DNA of 43,023 nt from contig JAFEGA010000026.1 of the NCBI GenBank assembly GCA_018240285.1, positions 1 to 43,023 of the forward strand, read 5' to 3'. Under the pieces are notes generated by a model. It worked only from the letters and a program-made list of their open reading frames with translations, did no database searches and was not told where the DNA came from. The number at the start of each line of letters is the position of its first letter. Position 1 is the stretch's first letter. A program made the position numbers and the translations under genes. Below are positions 7,881 to 16,557 of the stretch, piece by piece. Origin of the DNA: Pseudomonadota bacterium (GTDB lineage: Bacteria; Pseudomonadota; Gammaproteobacteria; Burkholderiales; Nitrosomonadaceae).

Positions 7881-8882
7881 ATGAATACACAACTCCTCTA
7901 CGGCGACATCGGCGGCACCAAAACCGTCCTGCAACTGGCTGAAGTTGCCGAGGGCGGCATCCGGGAATGCTGCACGAAGCGTTACGACAGCGCGGCTTTC
8001 GCCACTTTTTCCGATGTTCTGCGAGATTTCCTCGGTCAGACAATGACCCATTCCCCGGCAGCCGCGTGTTTTGCCGTAGCTGGGCCGATTGCCGCGCAAC
8101 AGGCAACCTTGACCAATCTTCCGTGGCAGATCGGTAGCGCAAACATCGCACAGGAATTTTCAATTGCAGCGGTCAAGCTCATCAATGATTTTGAAGCCGT
8201 GGCATTAGCCATTGACGGCCTGCCCCCTAGCGACCTGATCACGCTGCAAACCGGGAATCCGCATGCGCACGCCATGCGCGTGGTGCTCGGCGCCGGTACC
8301 GGAATGGGCGTGGCGTGGTTGCCGTGGATCGACGGCCATTACTATGCGCTGCCGACCGAAGCGGGTCACATCGATTTTGCACCGCTCACACCGCTGCAAA
8401 CCGGTTTGCTCGAATGGCTGCAACAGCGCTTCGGACATGTGTCTGTGGAACGCTTATTGTCCGGTTCCGGGCTGACGAACATTTTTAAATTTCTGCAGAC
8501 GCAGGCAGCAACAGCGGACTTACCGGTCATCGAACTCGAGGAAGACAGCGGCGCAGCAGTCACGGCATTGGCGCAAACCGGGAAACATCCAGTCGCATTG
8601 CAAGCGCTGGAATTATTCGCCGAAATTTACGGTGCCTATGCGGGCAATCTGGCACTCGCTGGATTATGCCGCGGCGGCGTCTATGTCGCGGGCGGCATTG
8701 CGCCGAAAATGATCGACACCCTGCGTGCCGGTGGTTTTATGCGCGCATTCCGCGCGAAAGGAAGATTTTCCGCATTGCTGCATGAAATTCCAGTGCATGT
8801 CGTCACCCATCCGGCGCCCGGGTTGCTCGGCGCGCGGCAGGAAGCCTGGCATTTGCTGCAATACAGCGGTAAAAAACTTTAG
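7881..8882 (+). CDS. glk: Glucokinase
   Basis: A 333-residue bacterial glucokinase that phosphorylates glucose to glucose-6-phosphate with ATP in the cytoplasm. Residues 8-15 read GDIGGTKT, the phosphate-binding loop. LINDFEA at about 99-105 carries the catalytic Asp, GAGTGMG at ~134-140 is the second nucleotide loop, and EAGH at ~160 is the sugar-binding motif. C-terminal GGVYVAGGIAPK is typical of the E. coli-type Glk. The open frame reaches back to 7803, but ATG 7881 gives family length and starts the domain directly. It is followed 97 bp later by glycogen phosphorylase, so it feeds glucose released by glucan breakdown back into hexose phosphate. Confidence 0.9.
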   Translation: MNTQLLYGDIGGTKTVLQLAEVAEGGIRECCTKRYDSAAFATFSDVLRDFLGQTMTHSPAAACFAVAGPIAAQQATLTNLPWQIGSANIAQEFSIAAVKLINDFEAVALAIDGLPPSDLITLQTGNPHAHAMRVVLGAGTGMGVAWLPWIDGHYYALPTEAGHIDFAPLTPLQTGLLEWLQQRFGHVSVERLLSGSGLTNIFKFLQTQAATADLPVIELEEDSGAAVTALAQTGKHPVALQALELFAEIYGAYAGNLALAGLCRGGVYVAGGIAPKMIDTLRAGGFMRAFRAKGRFSALLHEIPVHVVTHPAPGLLGARQEAWHLLQYSGKKL

Positions 8883-8979
8883 CAACAATACACCGGCTGA
8901 ATTCCAGACACAGAGTCCAATTCATCCGCCGCTTCACGGTGTATCATATCAACGCTTATTCGCATCGAGGAGAACCGCC

Positions 8980-11535
8980 ATGTTTTCACGCACTGCCTTC
9001 ACCATTACCGTCAATCCCAAAATACCGCCGCGTCTCAAGCGCCTGGAAGAGCTGGCCAACAATCTCTGGTACAGCTGGGATCGCGCCACGCGCACGTTGT
9101 TTTCGCGGCTCGATCCGTATTTATGGGAAGCGGTGGGACATAACCCCAAGGCGTTTCTGAAGCGCGTGGATGAATCGGTGCTACTGAAAGCGACCGAAGA
9201 CCGGGTTTTTCTCGCCACCTATAACAGCATTCTGTCCACGTACGATTCGTACCATGATGCATCCGCACTGAAAAACAGCAACGGCGGATTGAGTTCGCAA
9301 GATCAGGTGGCTTATTTCTGCTTTGAATTCGGCTTTCACGAAAGCTTGCCGATTTATTCCGGCGGTTTGGGCATTCTGGCCGGCGATCACTGCAAAGCCG
9401 CCAGCGATTTGCACTTACCGTTCGTCGCCGTCGGCTTGCTGTACCGCCAAGGCTATTTTTCCCAGACCATCGACAGCCGCGGCAATCAGCAAGTGACCTA
9501 CACCGTCGCCGACTTTGAAGATCTGCCGGTCATTCCGGTGACAAATCCGGACGGCTCGGATATGCACATCCAGATCCCCCTGCTGCAGCGGCAAATCACG
9601 GCGAAAATATGGCAGGCAAAAATCGGCCATGTCACGCTTTATCTGCTTGATACCGATTTACCGGAAAATTCCCCGCAAGATCGCTACATCACGCACAACC
9701 TGTACGGCGGCGACAGAACCATGCGCATCGAGCAGGAGATCATCCTCGGTATGGGCGGCGCGCGCGCGTTGCATGCACTCGGCATCAAACCGACCGTGTG
9801 GCATATCAACGAAGGACATGCGGCGTTCATGATTCTTGAGCGGATTCACAATCTGGCGCAGCAAGGGCTGGATTTTGCCAGCGCTCTGGAGAGCGTGGCG
9901 GTGAATACGGTTTTCACCACCCATACCGCGGTGCCCGCCGGGCACGATCATTTCAGCACGGAGATGATGCAAACCTATTTTGACAGTTTCTGCCGCAGCC
10001 TGAACATCACACACGAAGAATTCATGGCGCTCGGCCACATACCCGGAAGCCCGGATTTCAACATGACCGCGCTGGCGATCCGCGGCTCGCGCACGCATAA
10101 CGGCGTCAGCAAAATACACGGCGGCGTATCCGCGAATATTTGCCGCGATCTGTGGCCGCAGATCGAGCCGGAAGAAAATCCGATGGCGTACATCACCAAC
10201 GGCATTCATGTGCCGACGTTCCTGGCGCAGGAATGGTCCGATCTGTTCGACCGCTACCTTGGTCATGAATGGCGCAGCAAAATGTGCGATCCCGGCTACT
10301 GGTCACGCATCGATGCGATCCCGGATCATTTGTTCTGGAGCGTGCGGCAATCGTTGAAATCGCAGATGTTCTACGGCATCCGTTCGCGCATCACCGACCA
10401 GAACACCCGCAATCGCGGTTCCGAGGCGCATCTTGACCGGCTATTGAAATTTGTCGACCCGATCAATCCCAACATTCTAACGTTGGGCTTTGCGCGCCGT
10501 TTCGCCACTTACAAACGCGCCACCTTGCTGTTTGAAAACCTCGATTGGCTGCGCAAAATCATTCTCAACCAGGATCGCCCTGTGCTGCTGATTTTCGCTG
10601 GCAAAGCGCATCCGGCCGACGTGCCGGGCCAGGATTTGATCCGCCGCATCAGTCAAATCGCGCATTTTCCGGAATTTGAAGGACGGCTGCTGTTGATCGA
10701 AGGTTATGACCTGCGCCTTGGCCGGCGGCTGGTCGCCGGTGTCGACGTCTGGCTGAACAATCCGATCTATCCGCTGGAAGCCAGCGGCACCTCCGGCATG
10801 AAAGCGGGTATCAACGGTGCGATCAATCTGAGCGTGCTCGATGGCTGGTGGGGTGAAGGTTACGACGGCAAAAACGGCTGGGCGATCAAACCCGGACCGG
10901 AAGACATGGAAGGCGTCGTGCGCGATCAGGAAGAAAGCCGCGCTCTGTACGAAATCCTGCAGGATCAGGTGATCCCGTTGTATTACAACTACGGCAAGCT
11001 CGGCTACTCGCCGGAATGGGTGAAAATGGCCAAGCACTCGATGATATCGCTGCTGCCCAGCTATAACGCAACGCGCATGGTCGATGAATACGTCAATAAA
11101 TTCTACTGCCCGGCCAGCAACAAAGGTTCGCTGTACGCTGCCGACGATTTCAGCGGCGCAAAAGCCATCGCTGCGTGGAAAGCCAAAATCCGCCGCGCCT
11201 GGTCCGGCGTTTCGCTGCGCCGCCTGGATACGCCATGCGAACGCATTTATTACGACGAAACGCTGGATTTCAAAGTCGCCGCCAAACTCAACGATCTGGC
11301 ACCCGGCGATGTCGTCATCGAGTTGCTGATCTGCCGCCAATATAAGGTGACCCGATTGTGCAACTACAAACATTTCAAGTTTGAGTTCACCGGTACGCAA
11401 GATGCTGGCGAGCACTTGTTTGAGCTTAAACTAACCCCAGGATTATGCGGTAAACAGGAATACTTCATCCGCATCTATCCATACCACCCGCTACTGACGC
11501 ATCCGCTGGAAATGGGATTGATGGTTTGGCTTTAA
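8980..11535 (+). CDS. glgP: Glycogen/alpha-glucan phosphorylase, short (DUF3417) type
   Basis: An 851-residue GT35 phosphorylase that releases glucose-1-phosphate from alpha-1,4-glucan. The N-terminal ~110 residues (NPKIPPRLKRLEELANNLWYSWD) are the DUF3417 domain that marks the short alpha-glucan phosphorylase subfamily, as distinct from E. coli GlgP/MalP. The PLP-site motif EASGTSGMKAGINGA places the Schiff-base lysine at K608. AYFCFEFGFHESLPIYSGGLG and NEGHAAFMILERI are further family blocks. ATG 8980 is chosen because GAGGAG lies 7 nt upstream; the open frame runs back into glk (8725) but that part is not homologous. It probably forms a unit with glk. A 9-bp hairpin begins 18 bp after the stop. 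Confidence 0.93.
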   Translation: MFSRTAFTITVNPKIPPRLKRLEELANNLWYSWDRATRTLFSRLDPYLWEAVGHNPKAFLKRVDESVLLKATEDRVFLATYNSILSTYDSYHDASALKNSNGGLSSQDQVAYFCFEFGFHESLPIYSGGLGILAGDHCKAASDLHLPFVAVGLLYRQGYFSQTIDSRGNQQVTYTVADFEDLPVIPVTNPDGSDMHIQIPLLQRQITAKIWQAKIGHVTLYLLDTDLPENSPQDRYITHNLYGGDRTMRIEQEIILGMGGARALHALGIKPTVWHINEGHAAFMILERIHNLAQQGLDFASALESVAVNTVFTTHTAVPAGHDHFSTEMMQTYFDSFCRSLNITHEEFMALGHIPGSPDFNMTALAIRGSRTHNGVSKIHGGVSANICRDLWPQIEPEENPMAYITNGIHVPTFLAQEWSDLFDRYLGHEWRSKMCDPGYWSRIDAIPDHLFWSVRQSLKSQMFYGIRSRITDQNTRNRGSEAHLDRLLKFVDPINPNILTLGFARRFATYKRATLLFENLDWLRKIILNQDRPVLLIFAGKAHPADVPGQDLIRRISQIAHFPEFEGRLLLIEGYDLRLGRRLVAGVDVWLNNPIYPLEASGTSGMKAGINGAINLSVLDGWWGEGYDGKNGWAIKPGPEDMEGVVRDQEESRALYEILQDQVIPLYYNYGKLGYSPEWVKMAKHSMISLLPSYNATRMVDEYVNKFYCPASNKGSLYAADDFSGAKAIAAWKAKIRRAWSGVSLRRLDTPCERIYYDETLDFKVAAKLNDLAPGDVVIELLICRQYKVTRLCNYKHFKFEFTGTQDAGEHLFELKLTPGLCGKQEYFIRIYPYHPLLTHPLEMGLMVWL

Positions 11536-11548
11536 GGTGTCCAATGCG

Positions 11549-13108
11549 TTATGGCCGGAAGTTTACAAAGACTTCCGGCTTCAGCAAGGATTCTTCCTGT
11601 TTACCGTCATTCCACCACCCGCCGCCGAGTGCGACGAACAGTGCCGCAGTGTCTTGCAAGCGCTGCGCCTGCACCTGAAGATAAGCCAGCTTGGCTTGAA
11701 AGAATTGGCTCTGGATACTCAAGATATACGAATAATTGACCAATCCCGCCTGATAATTCGTTTGCGCCAAGCGCATCGATTCCTGGGTCAAATCCAGTTG
11801 CTGCGCATAGCTGCGCAACGCTTCGGCATCGTGTTCCAGCGCCAGCAAAATATCCGCAACCTGCGCCAATGCATCCAAGGCGGTTTGCTTATAATTCGCC
11901 AGCGATTGCTGATAAGCGGCGATCGCAGCCTTGCGATGCAGCCATGACGTGCCGCCATGAAACAGCGGTGCCACGATATTGGCACCCACGCTCCAGAAGT
12001 TGCCGCTGCTCATGAAAACATCCGCAAGATTCCGGGTGTTCTGACCATAAGTACCGCTCAGGGTAAAACTGGGCAACAACTCCGCTGTCGCGACGCCGAT
12101 GTTGGCGCTGTTTTCATGCACGGTGGCTTCGGCTGCCAAAATATCCGGGCGCTGGCGCACCAATTTGGAAGGCAATGACACGGGCAAATCGGCCGGTAGC
12201 GTGATCTCATCCAGATCGACCTGCGCGAGCATCCGTTCTCCCGGCGCATGACCCGTCAACGTGGACAGCAGATGTTCGGTTTGGCTGAGTTTCTGTTCCA
12301 GCGGCGCCAGCGTGGCTTGCAATGCCGCCAGTTTGGCCTTGAGATCGACTACGCTTGCATACACCACAATACCTGCTTGCACTTGAGTCTCGGCAATGGC
12401 AATTTGCTCCTGCTGTATCTCGATCAGTTGCCGGGTCGCCGCAATCTGGGCGGCGTAAGCAGCCCGGGCGATCACGGTATTGACGATGTTTCCGGACAAC
12501 GTCAGATAAGCCGCCAGAACCGTATAGTGCTGAAAGTCCCTTTGCGCGCCGAGACCTTCAACCGCGCGCCGCTGTCCGCCAAACACATCGAGGGCATAAC
12601 TGACCGTGGTCGACATGGTCAGCAAATTGAAAATGGAACTGGCAGGGCTGCCAAAGCGGGCGGCGGAAAACCGCTGGCGGCTCAGTCCGGCGGCCAGATC
12701 AACCTGCGGATAAAAAATACCATAGCCTGCGCGCAAATTTTCCTGGCTGCGTTGCAAGCTGGCCTGCGCCGCTTGCAGGCTCTGATTATGGCTAATGGCT
12801 TCCTGCACCAAAGCATCCAGTTTGGGGGATTTAAACAGCCGCCACCAATTCGCCACGACTTCCGCATCCAGTGCAAAATGTTGCGCCTGACCGTTGACTG
12901 GAACAATGATCAGCGTCTGCTCTTCCGGTACATAACGATCAACCGCCGGGGGATCGGGGCGGACAAAATCCGGTCCGACAGCGCAACCCGCCAATGCCAG
13001 CAGCATAGTCGCACAAAATCCCAGCGCAATGCTTTTCCGGCGCAGCGGAAAAATCCGCTGCCTGCTCACAACGCCGCGCTTGCTCTGATCATTCCAATTG
13101 CACTGCAT
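11549..13108 (-). CDS. Outer-membrane efflux lipoprotein (NodT/TolC family)
   Basis: A 519-residue outer membrane factor of the NodT (RND-associated, lipoprotein) branch of the TolC superfamily. A hydrophobic signal ends in ALAGCAVGPDFVRPD, the hallmark lipobox and mature start of this family. Two OEP repeats follow, each with long helical hairpins and the conserved RPDILAAEATVHENSANIGVA. ATG 13108 gives a long 44-residue leader and an internal start nearer to RRKSIALGF is possible. It is the last gene of the minus-strand operon permease - ATPase - adaptor - OMF, 17 bp after the adaptor, so it very likely forms the outer-membrane channel of that exporter. Confidence 0.88.
   Translation of the reverse strand: MQCNWNDQSKRGVVSRQRIFPLRRKSIALGFCATMLLALAGCAVGPDFVRPDPPAVDRYVPEEQTLIIVPVNGQAQHFALDAEVVANWWRLFKSPKLDALVQEAISHNQSLQAAQASLQRSQENLRAGYGIFYPQVDLAAGLSRQRFSAARFGSPASSIFNLLTMSTTVSYALDVFGGQRRAVEGLGAQRDFQHYTVLAAYLTLSGNIVNTVIARAAYAAQIAATRQLIEIQQEQIAIAETQVQAGIVVYASVVDLKAKLAALQATLAPLEQKLSQTEHLLSTLTGHAPGERMLAQVDLDEITLPADLPVSLPSKLVRQRPDILAAEATVHENSANIGVATAELLPSFTLSGTYGQNTRNLADVFMSSGNFWSVGANIVAPLFHGGTSWLHRKAAIAAYQQSLANYKQTALDALAQVADILLALEHDAEALRSYAQQLDLTQESMRLAQTNYQAGLVNYSYILSIQSQFFQAKLAYLQVQAQRLQDTAALFVALGGGWWNDGKQEESLLKPEVFVNFRP
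11554..11579. terminator. Hairpin between convergent glgP and OMF gene
   Basis: GCCGGAAGT (11554-11562) pairs perfectly with ACTTCCGGC (11571-11579) around an 8-nt loop, 18 bp beyond the glgP stop. It overlaps the last codons of the convergent outer-membrane factor gene. Neither strand has a long T-run after the stem, so it may be an inefficient or factor-assisted terminator, or simply stabilise the glgP 3' end. Confidence 0.45.
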
Positions 13109-13125
13109 ATCGGTTTGGCAAAAAA

Positions 13126-14217
13126 CTAACCATCCTCGTTGATGTAAACATCCACCAATTGACCGCGATAAAGCTGCACGTCATCGGGTTTCTTGAAACG
13201 GAAAAGCACGGGCAACACGCGCACGTCGACTCGTTCGGTGCGCTGATTCGATAACTGAATCTTGGGCGATACATAAGGTTGCAAGCGGATATATTCCAGC
13301 GGGATCCGGATTTTTGTGCCGCGCAGAAACATTTGCGCCTGCATTTTGCTGACATCGGGCAGCCGGTTAATCAGGATTTCATCGACATAACACCGCACCA
13401 CCAGTTCATCTTCAGGATTGCCCATCACGATGACCGGATTCAATCCTTGCGTATAGGTATCGTACACGCCTTGCGGTGAAATATAGCTGCCCAGCGAGGC
13501 TTTTATCGACAGCACGACGCCGTCCACCGGCGCTTTGATCGTGTATTTTTCCAGCAAGGCGCTGCCCGCGCGGAAGGTATTGGTCAACGCCGCATACTGG
13601 CGCTCCTGGTTTTGAATATCGTAGCTCCAGGCACCGGCCTTGGTCAGATTGTAGTTTTTCAAAGCAACTTCAACGCTGGCTTTGGCGGCTTTGGCAGCAT
13701 TGATCGCGTTATCCAGATTATCCTTGCTCACCGATTTGGCATCCATATCGTAAGCATTCTGTAACTTTTTCAGCTGTGTCTCGGCAGTCGTCAAATTGGC
13801 CTTGGCGAAATCCAATTGCGCTTTGGCGACATCCAGCACTTCTTTCCTGGGCTGGGCTTTCAATTCCTCCAGCAAAGCGTGCGCGGCTTCCGCTTGCGAA
13901 CGCTGCTGCTCGACGGTCGCGTGTTGCACCGAATCGTCTATTTTCAGCAGCGGCTCACCTTGCTTGACCGCTTGCCCTTCGGCCACCAGAACCCGGGTAA
14001 TCACACCTGCTACTTCAGGATAAAGATTGATATTCTCTCCAGTCGGCTGAAGACTCTCGATGACTCCGGTGGAGTAAATACCCTTGGCATAAGGATTGGG
14101 AGACGGATCGAAAACCGGCGGCTGCGGCAGCTTTTCCCGTCCCCCCCAATAAGCGCTAAGCAACCCGGCGATGATGCCGCCCACGGCAACGGTCATGATG
14201 ACTTTATTCTGCACCAT
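13126..14217 (-). CDS. HlyD/DevB-type periplasmic adaptor subunit
   Basis: A 363-residue membrane fusion protein. An N-terminal membrane anchor (VIMTVAVGGIIAGLLSAYWGG, residues ~6-26) precedes a biotinyl-lipoyl half motif (VAGVITRVLVAEGQAVKQGEPLLKID) and a long alpha-hairpin (~90-190). The closing half motif is IKAPVDGVVLSIKASLGSYI. It matches the DevB/HlyD adaptors that work with FtsX-like permeases. AGGAGGG directly abuts ATG 14217, leaving very short spacing, so the GTG one codon later (14214) may be the true start. Its start overlaps the 3' end of the ATPase gene by 14 bp, indicating translational coupling. Confidence 0.85.
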   Translation of the reverse strand: MVQNKVIMTVAVGGIIAGLLSAYWGGREKLPQPPVFDPSPNPYAKGIYSTGVIESLQPTGENINLYPEVAGVITRVLVAEGQAVKQGEPLLKIDDSVQHATVEQQRSQAEAAHALLEELKAQPRKEVLDVAKAQLDFAKANLTTAETQLKKLQNAYDMDAKSVSKDNLDNAINAAKAAKASVEVALKNYNLTKAGAWSYDIQNQERQYAALTNTFRAGSALLEKYTIKAPVDGVVLSIKASLGSYISPQGVYDTYTQGLNPVIVMGNPEDELVVRCYVDEILINRLPDVSKMQAQMFLRGTKIRIPLEYIRLQPYVSPKIQLSNQRTERVDVRVLPVLFRFKKPDDVQLYRGQLVDVYINEDG

Positions 14218-14905
14218 CCCTCCTGTTCTCAATGCCGACGATCTTGCCATCTTCCATTGTCATGATCCGGTCGGCAAATTCGAAAATCCGGCTATCGTGT
14301 GTGACGATCAAAATACAACGTTTATCGTTGAGCACCTCGGTTTTGACAAAATCCATGATGCGCCGGCCAGTGTCGCCATCCAGCGATGCGGTGGGTTCGT
14401 CAAAAATCAGAATATCCGGTTTACTCACCAAAGCACGTGCGATGGCCACCCGCTGCTGTTCACCGCCGCTCAATTTCACCGGCGGCAACTCGGCTTTATT
14501 CTTCAGTCCGACAATTTCCAAATAGCCGACCGCTTCCCGGATTGACTCATCCCAATCGTGCTTTTTCAGGATCAATGGTATCGCGACATTCTCGGCTGTG
14601 GTCAGCCGTGGAAACAGATGGTAATCTTGAAACACGAAACCGACCTTATTCAGACGGAACTCGGCGATCCGGTCGGGATTCAACTTCCAAATCTCGACGC
14701 TATCGATAGCTACCGTGCCGGAATTGGGGCGCAGAATCCCAGAGATCATGCTGAGCAACGTTGTTTTTCCGCTTCCCGATGGCCCGACAATGAAAAATAT
14801 CTCACCGAAGTTAGCCTCGAAACTGACACCGCTCACCGCGAAGGTTTTCGCATCACCTTCGCCGAACCACTTAATCAATTCATGTGCGGAAACGGCGGAA
14901 TTCAC
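14204..14905 (-). CDS. ABC transporter ATP-binding protein (DevA/MacB/LolD type)
   Basis: A 233-residue ABC ATPase. Walker A is GPSGSGKT at residues 41-48, the signature is LSGGEQQRVAIARAL, and Walker B with D-loop is ILIFDEPTASLD, followed by the switch ILIVTHDSRIFEFADRI. The type is that of ATPases paired with mechanotransmitting FtsX/MacB permeases. The start is a GTG at 14905 just 3 nt after the permease stop, with AGAGG 7 nt upstream. It forms one operon with the permease upstream and the adaptor and OMF downstream. Confidence 0.9.
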   Translation of the reverse strand: MNSAVSAHELIKWFGEGDAKTFAVSGVSFEANFGEIFFIVGPSGSGKTTLLSMISGILRPNSGTVAIDSVEIWKLNPDRIAEFRLNKVGFVFQDYHLFPRLTTAENVAIPLILKKHDWDESIREAVGYLEIVGLKNKAELPPVKLSGGEQQRVAIARALVSKPDILIFDEPTASLDGDTGRRIMDFVKTEVLNDKRCILIVTHDSRIFEFADRIMTMEDGKIVGIENRRDGAE

Positions 14906-14908
14906 CCG

Positions 14909-16045
14909 TTAGCCTCTGAAAATATCGAATGGTTCAATCTTCAATACCTTTCTTATACCGATATAACTGGAAATTGCGGCGATGATCAGCACCATGACAA
15001 ACGCAAAAGCCAAGGTGGTAAACGTGATATTGGCGGAATAATCCGGGACTTTGAGTTTCGCAGCCGTAATGATGAGCGTGCACAACCCGACCCCCAGTCC
15101 GTAGCCAACCAGCGCGGTGAACGTGGCCTGGAAAAGAATCATGTAAACCAGCTCACGCCCTTTTGCGCCGATCGCCTTCAACGCGCCGAACTTTTCCAGA
15201 TTCTCCAATATGAAGGTATAAAAAGTCTGCCCGGAAATCGATAGCCCCACCAGGAAACTCACGATGGTCATGATAAAAATATTGGTTCCCAACCCCGTCT
15301 GGTATTTGTAGTAATTCGCTATTTTCTGCATGAACTCTTCTTTCGTGAGCGCCTGATAACCCAGCCGCTTAACCTGCTCCTGAATATGCAGAATCGCGTC
15401 ATCATTTTTCGGTTCGACGAGAATATACGAGATGGTGAAGCGCGTTGACGGAATATATTGAATCGCCCGGCTATAGGTCGTGTACAGCGTGGGAATACCG
15501 AACAATCCGCTGGCGGTTACCTTGGCGATGCCGACAATAACGCCGCGATGGTCGTTCAATTCAAAGTCGGTTCCTAAACGAATGTCGCCGAGCTTGCGTA
15601 TTTCCGCATCCTGCACGGCGATGAAAGCGTTCTCGGCATAAATGTCTTCGATCTTGCCGGCAATCAGTTCGGGACGCCCGAACAAGCTATTGTCGTCCAG
15701 TCCAAGCACAGTCACCGATTGAAACACGCCGCTTCTGAGTTTGACCAGCGCGCCGCCGGAATACAGCGGCACGGCATATTTGACGCCATTGATACTGCGC
15801 ACCGCGTCCAGCACATAATCCGGCATCGGAATGCTGTTCGCCACATTATTCACCGCCGGGTCCATCACCCAGACTTGCGCGCCCAGGTTAATGACAGTTG
15901 AGGAAGACTTCGCCAGAATGCCGGAGAAAATCGACGTCATCTGCACCATCAGAAACACGGCGAACATGATCCCGACCAGTAAAGCCGCGTACTTTCCTTT
16001 GTCGTTCACGAGCAGCTTAAAAGCCAGTTTCAAGGTTCCGTTCAT
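14909..16045 (-). CDS. FtsX-like ABC permease (DevC type)
   Basis: A 378-residue inner-membrane permease. One transmembrane helix lies near the N-terminus (~17-42), followed by a large ~200-residue periplasmic domain and three C-terminal helices (~255-280, ~300-330, ~345-370), the MacB/FtsX/DevC topology. The C-terminal FGALKAIGAKGRELVYMIL is the coupling-helix region typical of this class. It is first in a four-gene exporter operon (permease, ATPase, adaptor, OMF) like cyanobacterial DevBCA-TolC, which exports glycolipid. The substrate here is unknown. GGGAG lies ~11 nt upstream of the ATG. The operon interrupts the glycogen genes and shows no functional link to them. Confidence 0.85.
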   Translation of the reverse strand: MNGTLKLAFKLLVNDKGKYAALLVGIMFAVFLMVQMTSIFSGILAKSSSTVINLGAQVWVMDPAVNNVANSIPMPDYVLDAVRSINGVKYAVPLYSGGALVKLRSGVFQSVTVLGLDDNSLFGRPELIAGKIEDIYAENAFIAVQDAEIRKLGDIRLGTDFELNDHRGVIVGIAKVTASGLFGIPTLYTTYSRAIQYIPSTRFTISYILVEPKNDDAILHIQEQVKRLGYQALTKEEFMQKIANYYKYQTGLGTNIFIMTIVSFLVGLSISGQTFYTFILENLEKFGALKAIGAKGRELVYMILFQATFTALVGYGLGVGLCTLIITAAKLKVPDYSANITFTTLAFAFVMVLIIAAISSYIGIRKVLKIEPFDIFRG

Positions 16046-16434
16046 AACGCATTCACTCCCGGCGAAACGCCAATGAATCTGCTATCGAACCGCGCACTTG
16101 GATTATTTGATGAAGCTGGAACAATACAGTGATTATTCCGGTGTTCAGTTTAGCTCAGAATTCTATGCAAAGGATACTGCTGGAAATGCTGATTAATCCG
16201 GCGAACGAGACGAAGCGATAGGCGCACGGAACGCAGCAACTGAGACATATCAGCAAGATAGGTAAGGGTGTGGTACCGCGCAACGAAACGATTCGCTCGT
16301 GCAGTTAATTAATCCGCTTTTCCTGCTGAGGGTCCAAAACTTTCAACAAGAATGTCATTGATATATTGACACAAGAATCATAACCTGCAACCTTGCTGAA
16401 AGAAAAAATTATTCGTAACCCAGGAGAATTTTGC
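16046..16434. other. Intergenic region, no gene seen
   Basis: 389 bp between the exporter operon and the ROK kinase leader. It must hold divergent promoters. A direct repeat ATTAATCCG occurs near 16192 and 16309. I see no ORF with coding character, no strong hairpin and no tRNA. Confidence 0.5.
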
Positions 16435-16557
16435 ATGAATCACAACCCCGTCGGATGGTTTGAAATTTACGTGCAGGAGCTTGCACTCCATGCAATGATA
16501 TTCATCAGCCACTTGGGAAAGCAACTCAAAAGGTTCGAAAATGCGCATCGGTATTGA
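16435..16557 (+). pseudogene. Truncated VOC-family (glyoxalase-like) gene start
   Basis: A 40-codon frame with a good RBS (AGGAG 8 nt before the ATG). It starts MNHNPVGWFEIYVQ, which I recognise as the opening of VOC-superfamily glyoxalase-like proteins, usually ~120-140 residues. Homology stops after about 14 residues; the rest (ELALHAMIFISHLGKQ) does not continue the fold, and the frame ends at 16557. It overlaps the ROK kinase start (16541) by 17 nt. The ROK gene has only a weak RBS of its own, so this remnant may serve as a translated leader that couples translation to the kinase (inference). Confidence 0.6.

Noticed and set aside
8725..8979. N-terminal extension of glgP into glk
   Set aside because: The extension overlaps glk coding sequence and lacks homology, while ATG 8980 has a strong RBS and begins the DUF3417 domain.
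10477..11415. Long open frame (312 codons) on the minus strand opposite glgP
   Set aside because: It is a shadow of codon bias in glgP; the composition is unlike a protein domain and glgP itself is certain.
12248..13129. 293-codon plus-strand frame opposite the outer-membrane factor
   Set aside because: The minus-strand gene has a lipobox and family motifs; the antisense frame has none.
16192..16320. Direct repeat ATTAATCCG in the gap before the ROK gene as a possible element
   Set aside because: Nine bases twice in AT-rich DNA without inverted ends or target duplication is not enough.
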